Notes: generated by a model from the letters alone, not told the origin. DNA of 64,000 nt from Tubulanus polymorphus (GCF_964204645.1 NC_134031.1:21513307-21577306); one strand, 5' to 3'; positions 53,496 through 60,710 are shown, counted from the stretch's first letter. A program made the numbers and translations.

Positions 53496-55042
53496 CCACT
53501 GAGCCAGTGGTCCAGCAGGGTGTTAGCTGTACCACGGTTCCAGTGGATCCCGTCTCCAACAACTCTGAAGCGTCGATCATCGATGGGTGGTATCGCGGTG
53601 ACGTCGTCGTGAATCTCGAGGAATTCGTTGAACTTCCGGGCGAACTGCTGGTGTTCGCGGGTCGTGTTGAGTTGAACGAAGTGGACGAACGAGTGCTGAT
53701 ACTTCTTGACTGCGGCGTTGATCAGGCGCTGTGTGGTCTTCTTGGCGGTCGCTTCGAAGTTGTTGTCGCGGTTGTTGATTCCGACGCTGATGATCACTGT
53801 ATCCGGGCGATCTCGGCGCTCCGGTACAGCATCGATCAGGTCGGCGAGATGAGCTATCTTGCAGCCGGGGAAGCTCTCGATCTGGACGTCATCCGGACGG
53901 CGGCTTGATGTGATGTTACTCAGATTTGAGTCACCAATCACCAGAATGGGTCGCCGGGTTGGTGGCAGACTCCAATCCTGTTTCTTCCGACCCGTATTCG
54001 GATGACGGCGAACTTCCTGGGGCGCCATCGGTCTCGGTGTTGGCGTCGGACTTCGCGCTGGCAGTAGGCGCCCTGGTGACCTGTAATGAGACGGAGAGCT
54101 GGAAAGAGAAGAAGAGAGAGACGGCGTCGGACTGCTGGTTGGTGCGGTCGGCGTTCTCTGCGGCGGCGGCGTCGGGTTTCGAGGCGGCGGCGTCGGACTT
54201 CTCGGTGGCGTCGGACTTCTTGGTGGCGGCGGCGGCGTCGGCATCGGACTTCTCGGTGGTGGCGCCATTCTGGTTGGTGGCGTCCTGGTGACATCCGCGT
54301 AGCTTCTCGGTGACCTGGAATCAGAAAAAGAAGGAGGCGCTGTGGGCGCGGCGGGCGCGGCTGCGGTTGGTGCAGGCGTCCTCGGCGTCGCGGGCTTTCG
54401 AATCTTCCGGCTCGGTCTCGGCGGCGGACGAATCTTCGGTTCCGTGGGTGCCTCCTGGTGGTGTGACCTGAAATGAGAAGGGGAAGAAGGTGGGTTAGAT
54501 AGGACATTTCTGAGTTTGTCAGACAGAGCCTGACCGCGGAATTTCGACCGCAAATCCAGCGCGATGTTGAAAAGCCGGATCGTTCCGGGGCTCAGACGGG
54601 AGCCGAAATTCCTCCGGGCCCATGTCAGGGCGACATCCTGTGCTGATAGACAGTCCGGCAGAGGATCACCCATTAGCTGAACAAATGTGGCAGCGTAATG
54701 GATGGTCAGCTCTTTCGAAACTGTCTCCATCCAGACGTCCGCGGCAGCGTGCAGCTGCACCGTTACTGCTTCGGTGCAAGCCGCCGGCCGCAGGAACATC
54801 TTCAGATGGTCCTTCTTCCTCCGAATCGCTTTCGGACCAGAGCTCAACTGGGCAAGGTGGTGCGCCACTTGAAGAGCTCTATAGTAATTTTTCGGCGACA
54901 TCCCGGGTTGCTGGTGTCGCTCAGGGCGTCCTCCGCCCTTGCTGGTCTTCTCAGCTGGTGGTCGTTTCTTCTTTCGAGTAGATCGCTCCATTGACAGATA
55001 TTTCGGCGAGGTTGCCTTCGTCAGTGTCAGTGCAGGAATCAT
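53486..55042 (-). CDS. PLE ORF1: basic N-terminus, Pro/Arg/Ser linker, SGNH-hydrolase domain
   Basis: This 518-aa protein lies upstream of the RT ORF. Residues 20-50 are Lys/Arg-rich (RKKKRPPAEK), possibly nuclear-targeting or RNA-binding. Residues 50-180 look helical and match no family I know. Residues 185-350 are a low-complexity Pro/Ser/Arg/Thr linker. Residues 363-518 form an SGNH/GDSL-type hydrolase: ILVIGDSNLSN with Ser 372, a conserved Gly at 393, VGINN at 420-424 and DGIHWN with Asp 497 and His 500. The triad looks intact. SGNH esterase domains are known in ORF1 of CR1-type LINEs; one in a PLE is less usual. The chosen ATG is at 55042, but Met 18 at 54991 is an alternative if the transcript starts close to the first ATG. 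ORF1 ends in the frameshift site. Confidence 0.85.
   Translation of the reverse strand: MIPALTLTKATSPKYLSMERSTRKKKRPPAEKTSKGGGRPERHQQPGMSPKNYYRALQVAHHLAQLSSGPKAIRRKKDHLKMFLRPAACTEAVTVQLHAAADVWMETVSKELTIHYAATFVQLMGDPLPDCLSAQDVALTWARRNFGSRLSPGTIRLFNIALDLRSKFRGQALSDKLRNVLSNPPSSPSHFRSHHQEAPTEPKIRPPPRPSRKIRKPATPRTPAPTAAAPAAPTAPPSFSDSRSPRSYADVTRTPPTRMAPPPRSPMPTPPPPPRSPTPPRSPTPPPRNPTPPPQRTPTAPTSSPTPSLSSSLSSSPSHYRSPGRLLPARSPTPTPRPMAPQEVRRHPNTGRKKQDWSLPPTRRPILVIGDSNLSNITSSRRPDDVQIESFPGCKIAHLADLIDAVPERRDRPDTVIISVGINNRDNNFEATAKKTTQRLINAAVKKYQHSFVHFVQLNTTREHQQFARKFNEFLEIHDDVTAIPPIDDRRFRVVGDGIHWNRGTANTLLDHWLSGLN
53489..53495 (-). promoter_or_regulatory. Candidate -1 programmed ribosomal frameshift site T_TTA_AAC
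   Basis: In the ORF1 frame the last codons are GGT TTA AAC TAA. They form the heptamer T TTA AAC (X XXY YYZ), one of the strongest known -1 slippery sites, directly before the stop. After a -1 slip the frame stays open through to the RT domain of ORF2. A short GACC/GGTC hairpin lies about 13 nt downstream, and ATTGGT/ACCAAT can pair further on. I could not compute a pseudoknot. Confidence 0.75.
54981..55041 (-). ncRNA. Possible minimal type I hammerhead ribozyme overlapping the ORF1 start
   Basis: In sense: CTGACGA (55024-55018), an extra A, GGC-loop-GCC, GAAA (55004-55001), then TATC (55000-54997). TGACA just before the core pairs with TGTCA just after TATC, and the stem continues with interrupted pairs (AC/TG, TC/AG). 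Predicted cleavage would fall between 54997 and 54996, five bases before Met 18 of ORF1. PLEs are known to carry hammerheads with very short stem III. Against it: stem II is only 3 bp with an unpaired A after A9, and the region is also coding. Confidence 0.28.
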
Positions 55043-55065
55043 GCTGAACTAGGATTAGACACGGG

Positions 55066-55073
55066 TTTTTATA
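55066..55073 (-). promoter_or_regulatory. TATA-like box (TATAAAAA) upstream of ORF1
   Basis: TATAAAAA on the minus strand lies 28 bp before the A of TTCAGCATG (55045), an initiator-like TCA. If used, transcription would start three bases before the ORF1 ATG, giving an almost leaderless message. The spacing fits RNA polymerase II promoters. There is no experimental support in the sequence itself. Confidence 0.4.
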
Positions 55074-56420
55074 CACGCAGCGCGCAACAAGTGAACAGTA
55101 TTTGAGTTAGAAGTTAAGTGACCATATGAGACCTTGTGATCTAGACTAATTGTACTTCTGTGATCAAGCTAATAGACAAACTAGGGGTCTGACTAATTAT
55201 GCCTTTGATCCAGAGTGACTAGAAAACAGCACTAATTATGGCCCTTGATCTAGCTGTTGAATAGTTTGCTTTGATGTATAGTTCTAAAGATCTAAAGAAC
55301 GGCGTGTCTAATATAGAATTGAAAAGTTTATTTCGATATAACCTAATAAATACTCAAAGTGTTTTCTATAAAGAGAAATCTAGAATATGTATTATTAATA
55401 TACGTGAACCGGAATGTTCGAAATATGTCCGAGTTCAGTTTCAAAATTGCTTAATTCCTAATTAGTTTAGACGCGTTAATTAGGCGGTGCGCGGCCGAGG
55501 CGTATTCCGATATACGCGTGTTTACTAAATAGTCGTAAATGGTGAAATCCGGTTCTTAGTTAATCAAGTTTTCTCCGTATTCTAAAGCTTTTAAGAGCGG
55601 ATTTTGAAATATCTACGCGGTATTCTACCGAAGATTGGATGAATTAGACAGCGCGGCGTCGGCGATTTAGTAGGAAGTTATAACCCGTAAGGTCTAAATT
55701 ACTGAGTGAGCGCGGGTGGTTAATTAGCCCTAATTATGGGTGACGAGTTTTGATAGAAATGTCTTACTAATACGTCTGTTTTAATTCTAAGTTCTTAAAT
55801 ATAATTCTATTAGATGAACTACGCTTATTTAGAGTTATTAGGATCGAGTAAAGCTATGTGAACTTGAACATGTGACAAATATATTCAGACCGGAGCGCGG
55901 GAATTCAGTAAATCGGTTTAAGCTTGCGTAGTTTGAGTGGTTCAAAAACACTATGATCTCTTCTTTAATCCGAAGGTTGAAATATATACGTGATATAAAA
56001 CTCTTTTTGAATCGGGAATATTGGGCTGTGTTCTTTGGAAAAAAACTGATGAGTTTGAAGGCGTCGTACCTGCGATTTTGTATAGAATTGAGTCGGATAA
56101 TTAGTCAAGAGGCGCAGGTGGCCGATCGGTCACTAATTATGAGTGACTTGTAAACAGTGATTGATGTCCGTGGACTATTATTTATCCTATAAACTTCTTA
56201 TACCTCTACAACCTATAGTGCGGTTTTTGAATATAGCTACTAATACTTTTGAGCGATCTCATTAGAATTGTTATCCGAAAATAAACTGTCTGTTTTAGAG
56301 AAATTTGAAACTTGACACCCGGATCTATATAGAGTATGTTCCGAGAGTTGGCGCGTAGATACGATAATAGTTAATTAGGACGTAGCGGGTTAGGTCCCCG
56401 ACCGAACGTTATAGATTAAA
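55074..56420. other. PLE leader region, non-coding, AT-leaning
   Basis: I see no credible gene here; the short frames have no recognisable content. The motif ctaattatg recurs at 55193, 55232, 55730 and 56133. Motifs of the form ttaatta followed by a G/C-rich palindrome begin near 55478. It may be the 5' leader of the retroelement, or an older insertion between the truncated copy and the ORFs. Confidence 0.5.
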
Positions 56421-56711
56421 CGGAGGTTAATTAGGGTGCCGCGGGTTCGAGTCCCGACCAGGCGCCGTTTAGTAATTGAATAGTTCTATTCTAAATGTTT
56501 TTTACCTATTCTGGATTCCTTTTAATTCTGAATCTTTGACGGATACACTAGTACTTTTCAGATGTTTCTACGATATAATCTTAGTGCCGACGCATATTTT
56601 CAAAATAAATAAGAGCGGTGGACTGGTTACCGGTATCTAACGCGGGGCACCGGCAACCCGTCAGTACTAGCGGTTAATTTCGGAGCGGCGGGTACGGTTC
56701 CCGAGTATTCT
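56421..56711 (+). repeat. Diverged direct repeat in the PLE leader, copy 1, with tRNA T-arm-like hairpin
   Basis: The copy begins ttaattagggtgccgc and contains gggttcgagtcccg flanked by ggtgcc and ggcgcc, which pair with each other. The result resembles a tRNA T-arm on a short stem, with a Pol III B-box-like gttcgagtc. It then has tagtaattga, a gatataatct-like stretch, gacgcatatttt, and gcggtggactggttaccgg with a pairing segment caaccngtc. The next copy starts about 290 bp downstream. No matching A box was found. Confidence 0.65.
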
Positions 56712-56990
56712 CCGGAGCTTAATTCGGGTGCCGCGGGTTCGAGTCCCGATCAGGCGCGCCGTTTTAGTAATTGAGTATATTCTTACCTATTCTAGATTCC
56801 CTTTCTTTCTAAATTTATAGTAGATTAATTAATACTTTTCGGGTGTTTCTATGATATAATCTCAGTGCTGACGCATATTTTCGAAATAGATGATAGCGGT
56901 GGACTGGTTACCGGTTTCTATCGTCCTGGGACAGGCAACCAGTCTGTACTAGCGGTTAGGGTTCGGTTCCCGATATCGCGCTTTTGTTTA
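56712..56990 (+). repeat. Diverged direct repeat in the PLE leader, copy 2
   Basis: This is the second copy of the leader repeat. It has the same order of blocks: ggtgccgcgggttcgagtcc, tagtaattgag, a gatataatct block, gacgcatatttt, ggtggactggttaccggt and aaccagtc. The gactggtt/aaccagtc pair is perfect here but has one mismatch in copy 1. Point differences throughout indicate an old duplication. Confidence 0.65.
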
Positions 56991-57251
56991 TTTTTCTAAC
57001 TGTTTCTGATATTTGGTCTGTCTTCTTACTTACTGAATTTCGATTGAGTTTTCAAAGTAAAGCAGAGAGAACTAATTAAAAGATAAAAGGTTGATGATTC
57101 CTGTGGAGCTTGTGATCTTGGAGTTTGTTTTGTACTCTGTCTCTGAGCGGGTTTCTGCTTCAGGCGACGGAGGATGATTCTGCAAATAGATTGATGATTA
57201 ATAATTAATCAGTTAAGATAATTTACGAGGGAAACCTGGCACGGGCTAAGG
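56991..57251. other. 5' border region of the full PLE copy
   Basis: No gene is seen. In sense the element would begin CCTTAGCCCGTGCCAGG. The GTGCCAGG part is shared with the 5' start of the downstream 335-bp units (CAGTGCCAGG). The join to the next copy's 3' tail has no TTAGGG repeats between. Confidence 0.45.
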
Positions 57252-58198
57252 TTAGGTTTAGAGATAGAGGTTAGGGGACCAAACCGAAGGTTTGGAGACC
57301 CCACTAGTGCACGGGCAGCGGGTTATCCCTGTAAAAAAGTAGTGAGAGTTAATTGTTGTAGTGAGGCGGTCTACGGGACGTTCATGCCTCGGGGCGTGTT
57401 CGTGTCGAGTCGTCGTATCCAGTCTTGTTCGGCTGCTTCGCGGATCGGTCTCGTGGAGCCTGGTAGGTGTTGGAGACCGTACACCCGAAAGTGTTCGCGG
57501 GTGTGGTCGACTTGGTTGAAGTGGTCCGAGACTGGAGTCGAATTCTTCGTTCTGATGCGTGAGACGTGATGAGTGACGCGTTCTCGTAGAGACATTCCGG
57601 TTTGGCCGACGTACAGCATGTTGCACTTGGTGCATTCGATGCAGTATACAATTTCACGGGTCGCGCAATTAATTGTGCTGCGGATCGCGTGCATTTTGTT
57701 GTGGCTGCGGCAAACGGTTGTTTCTCGGACGAGTGGACACGTACGACATCTCGGTGTTCTGCATTTCTCGGTGCCTCGACGTCGGGTTGACGGAGTTCTT
57801 TGAGTAGACCTGGAAATAGAAGAATTGGAAACAACGGAAGTATTTCTGTTACGATGCGGTGAAGAGGGGACTCGGGGAGGGGGTGGCTCCGTGGGTTTGA
57901 GCTGCGACGAAGTTAGGAGATCTTTGAGACTCTTGTGCTTGGTGTAGGCGGTGACCGTGGTTACCTCGTCAGACCGGCCGGTGGCCGTAGCCAGTTCCGT
58001 AAATCTGGTTCGGATGTTACGGGCTAGGGTTCGGTTGGCTTCGGAGTGAGGTAAGATAAGCGGTAAACGCTTTTTCGGCGGTTCGTCGGCCCGTTGTTGT
58101 TCTCGTAGATCTCGTTCGGCGTGGTGCCGTAGAGCTTGGCTTTTGATGTGTCGCAGTTCGCGGTCTTTGTAGCCACGACCTCTGAGTACTTTAAGGAC
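57252..58198 (-). mobile_element. 5'-truncated second PLE copy (3' 947 bp), head-to-tail with the full copy
   Basis: The sequence matches 50911-51857 at a constant offset of 6,341 bp, and I noticed no difference. It holds the 3' tail and the C-terminal part of ORF2. The right (5') side is cut abruptly inside ORF2 and capped by TTAGGG array 2 (ttaaggactagggttaggg). Head-to-tail partial copies upstream of a full copy are the classic 'pseudo-LTR' arrangement of PLEs. The structure also fits a second, truncated addition at a chromosome end. Confidence 0.9.
57371..58198 (-). pseudogene. Truncated PLE ORF2 fragment (linker and GIY-YIG domain)
   Basis: The open frame corresponds to ORF2 from about residue 491 (VLKVLRGRGYKD) to its stop. 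It keeps the linker, the Cys cluster and the whole GIY-YIG endonuclease but loses the entire reverse-transcriptase palm. It begins at the telomere-repeat junction without a promoter or start, so it is scored as a 5'-truncated fragment even though no stop interrupts it. Confidence 0.85.
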
Positions 58199-59276
58199 TA
58201 GGGTTAGGGTTAGGGTTAGGGTTAGGGTTAGGGTTAGGGTTAGGGTTAGGGTTAGGGTTAGGGTTAGGGTTAGGGTTAGGGTTAGGGTTAGGGTTAGGGT
58301 TAGGGTTAGGGTTAGGGTTAGGGTTAGGGTTAGGGTTAGGGTTAGGGTTAGGGTTAGGGTTAGGGTTAGGGTTAGGGTTAGGGTTAGGGTTAGGGTTAGG
58401 GTTAGGGTTAGGGTTAGGGTTAGGGTTAGGGTTGGGTTAGGGTTAGGGTTAGGGTTAGGGTTAGGTTAGGGTTAGGGTTAGGGTTAGGGTTAGGGTTAGG
58501 GTTAGGGTTAGGGTTAGGGTTAGGGTTAGGGTTAGGGTTAGGGTTAGGGTTAGGGTTAGGGTTAGGGTTAGGGTTAGGGTTAGGGTTAGGGTTAGGGTTA
58601 GGGTTAGGGTTAGGGTTAGGGTTAGGGTTAGGGTTAGGGTTAGGTTAGGGTTAGGGTTAGGGTTAGGGTTAGGGTTAGGGTTAGGGTTAGGGTTAGGGTT
58701 AGGGTTAGGGTTAGGGTTAGGGTTAGGGTTAGGGTTAGGGTTAGGGTTAGGGTTAGGGTTAGGGTTAGGGTTAGGGTTAGGGTTAGGGTTAGGGTTAGGG
58801 TTAGGGTTAGGGTTAGGGTTAGGGTTAGGGTTAGGGTTAGGGTTAGGGTTAGGGTTAGGGTTAGGGTTGGGTTAGGGTTAGGGTTAGGGTTAGGGTTAGG
58901 GTTAGGGTTAGGGTTAGGGTTAGGGTTAGGGTTAGGGTTAGGGTTAGGGTTAGGGTTAGGGTTAGGGTTAGGGTTAGGGTTAGGGTTAGGGTTGGGTTAG
59001 GGTTAGGGTTAGGGTTAGGGTTAGGGTTAGGGTTAGGGTTAGGGTTAGGGTTAGGGTTAGGGTTAGGGTTAGGGTTAGGGTTAGGGTTAGGGTTAGGGTT
59101 AGGGTTAGGGTTAGGGTTAGGGTTAGGGTTAGGGTTAGGGTTAGGGTTAGGGTTAGGGTTAGGGTTAGGGTTAGGGTTAGGGTTAGGGTTAGGGTTAGGG
59201 TTGGTTAGGGTTAGGGTTAGGGTTAGGGTTAGGGTTAGGGTTAGGGTTAGGGTTAGGGTTAGGGTTAGGGTTAGGG
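58199..59276 (+). repeat. TTAGGG telomeric array 2 (about 1.08 kb) with occasional short variants
   Basis: About 180 repeats lie in the same orientation as array 1. Sporadic units lack one or two bases: ttggg near 58432, 58867 and 58992, ttagg near 58464 and 58642, and ttgg near 59202. The array starts exactly at the truncated 5' end of the second PLE copy and ends at the degenerate telomeric tail of the first 335-bp unit. Confidence 0.97.
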
Positions 59277-59611
59277 TTAGGTTTAGAGGTATAGGTTAGG
59301 GGAACCAATCAGAGTATCAATTAATGTTTTTGTGTTCTTCAGATTAACCCACCACAATTAATCGAGAGTAATTAACTGATATCTTTTCAGAACCCCACTG
59401 TGACACTGGCAGCGGGAAAGCCGGCTAACTCCACCTGCCGGAAGGTATTAGAGTTAGGGATACCGAAAAGCAATCCACCACCTAGACCGGGACTCGAACA
59501 CCGGACCTTTCGTTTGCCGGACGACTGCTCTACCGATTGAGCTACCTGGGCGGACCGACGATTGCTCTCGGTTTCACCTCTATCTCCGTGCTTTCCTGGC
59601 ACTGGTCGGGG
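59277..59611 (-). mobile_element. 335-bp tRNA-headed unit, copy 1 (SINE-like, PLE-like ends)
   Basis: In sense (minus) the unit starts GACCAGTGCCAGG, carries a tRNA-like sequence of about 73 nt, then a unique body, then AGTGGGGTTCT, an AT-rich stretch of about 80 bp, and the tail GGTTCCCCTAACCTATACC ending in AAACCTAA. The tail and the gcagcggg/accccact block match the PLE 3' end, and GTGCCAGG matches the PLE 5' border. No protein is evident. The 3' end abuts TTAGGG array 2, the same polarity as the PLE. It is probably a non-autonomous element using the PLE machinery. Confidence 0.75.
59479..59551 (-). tRNA. tRNA-like sequence (degenerate), unit 1
   Basis: The 73-nt cloverleaf-like sequence has acceptor GCCCAGG, TA, D-stem GCTC/GAGC, anticodon stem TCGT/ACGA with loop CCGGCAA (anticodon position GGC, Ala-type, but C33 instead of U33), and T-loop TTCGAGT. 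The acceptor stem has one mismatch and two wobbles, and the T-stem keeps 3 of 5 pairs. Both Pol III boxes are intact: A box TAGCTCAATCGG and B box GTTCGAGTC. It is probably the promoter head of a SINE-like unit rather than a working tRNA. A TTTT lies about 8 nt downstream of the discriminator base. Confidence 0.55.
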
Positions 59612-59946
59612 TTAGGTTTAGAGGTATAGGTTAGGGGAACCAATCAGAGTATCAATTAATGTTTTTGTGTTCTTCAGATTAACCCACCACAATTAATCGA
59701 GAGTAATTAACTGATATCTTTTCAGAACCCCACTGTGACACTGGCAGCGGGAAAGCCGGCTAACTCCACCTGCCGGAAGGTATTAGAGTTAGGGATACCG
59801 AAAAGCAATCCACCACCTAGACCGGGACTCGAACACCGGACCTTTCGTTTGCCGGACGACTGCTCTACCGATTGAGCTACCTGGGCGGACCGACGATTGC
59901 TCTCGGTTTCACCTCTATCTCCGTGCTTTCCTGGCACTGGTCGGGG
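59612..59946 (-). mobile_element. 335-bp tRNA-headed unit, copy 2
   Basis: This copy appears identical to copy 1 and joins it head-to-tail (tcggggttaggtttagagg) with no telomere repeats between. Confidence 0.75.
59814..59886 (-). tRNA. tRNA-like sequence, unit 2
   Basis: This appears to be the same sequence as the tRNA-like head of unit 1, at the 335-bp period. Confidence 0.55.
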
Positions 59947-60281
59947 TTAGGTTTAGAGGTATAGGTTAGGGGAACCAATCAGAGTATCAATTAATGTTTT
60001 TGTGTTCTTCAGATTAACCCACCACAATTAATCGAGAGTAATTAACTGATATCTTTTCAGAACCCCACTGTGACACTGGCAGCGGGAAAGCCGGCTAACT
60101 CCACCTGCCGGAAGGTATTAGAGTTAGGGATACCGAAAAGCAATCCACCACCTAGACCGGGACTCGAACACCGGACCTTTCGTTTGCCGGACGACTGCTC
60201 TACCGATTGAGCTACCTGGGCGGACCGACGATTGCTCTCGGTTTCACCTCTATCTCCGTGCTTTCCTGGCACTGGTCGGGG
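59947..60281 (-). mobile_element. 335-bp tRNA-headed unit, copy 3
   Basis: This is the third head-to-tail copy, with the same length and apparently the same sequence as copies 1 and 2. Confidence 0.75.
60149..60221 (-). tRNA. tRNA-like sequence, unit 3
   Basis: This is the third copy at the 335-bp period, with A and B boxes intact. Confidence 0.55.
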
Positions 60282-60618
60282 TTAGGTTTAGAGGTATAGG
60301 TTAGGGGAACCAATCAGAGTATCAATTAATGTTTTTGTGTTCTTCAGATTAACCCACCACAATTAATCGAGAGTAATTAACTGATATCTTTTCAGAACCC
60401 CACTGTGACACTGGCAGCGGGAAAGCCGGCTAACTCCACCTGCCGGAAGGTATTAGAGTTAGGGATACCGAAAAGCAATCCACCACCTAGACCGGGACTC
60501 GAACACCGGACCTTTCGTTTGCCGGACGACTGCTCTACCGATTGAGCTACCTGGGCGGACCGACGATTGCTCTCGGTTTCACCTCTATATCTCCGTGCTT
60601 TCCTGGCACTGGTCGGGG
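60282..60618 (-). mobile_element. 337-bp tRNA-headed unit, copy 4
   Basis: This is the fourth copy. It differs by a 2-bp insertion (ctctatatctcc instead of ctctatctcc, near 60586), so the copies are not one sequence collapsed by the assembler. Confidence 0.75.
60484..60556 (-). tRNA. tRNA-like sequence, unit 4
   Basis: This is the fourth copy. The 2-bp insertion of this unit lies on its 5' side, outside the tRNA-like part. Confidence 0.55.
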
Positions 60619-60710
60619 TTAGGTTTAGAGGTATAGGTTAGGGGAACCAATCAGAGTATCAATTAATGTTTTTGTGTTCTTCAGATTAACCCACCACAAT
60701 TAATCGAGAG
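60619..60710 (-). mobile_element. 335-bp unit, copy 5, cut by the assembly gap
   Basis: Only the sense-3' end is present: the telomeric tail and part of the AT-rich stretch. The copy disappears into the run of N, so the array length is unknown. Confidence 0.75.

Larger units (their letters stand above)
50911..57251 (-). mobile_element. Penelope-like retroelement, apparently complete, telomere-attached
   Basis: This is a minus-sense element of about 6.3 kb. In sense order it has a leader of about 2.2 kb (57251-55043), ORF1 with an SGNH-hydrolase domain, ORF2 with PLE-type reverse transcriptase and a GIY-YIG endonuclease, and a short 3' untranslated tail of 119 bp (51029-50911). The tail contains a hairpin and ends in degenerate telomere-complement repeats that merge with array 1. 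The copy of the 3' end at 57252-58198 fixes the right border. Both ORFs are intact, suggesting a young copy. The leader could instead be a separate insertion, because a TATA-like box and possible initiator sit directly before ORF1. Confidence 0.85.

Noticed and set aside
50941-55042. Several plus-strand frames of 60-190 codons opposite the PLE ORFs, and alternative minus-strand frames such as 53938-54507 and 51949-52251
   Set aside because: They are shadows of ORF1 and ORF2 with low-complexity Arg-rich or Ala/Ser/Val-rich content and no domains.
55271-56153. Two short plus-strand frames (55271-55465 and 55953-56153) in the PLE leader
   Set aside because: They have 64 and 66 codons, no recognisable motif, and a position in AT-leaning non-coding leader; chance frames are expected.
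59387-59602. 71-codon minus-strand frames repeated in the 335-bp units
   Set aside because: The frame runs straight through the tRNA-like head, has no recognisable domain, and is identical only because the units are.
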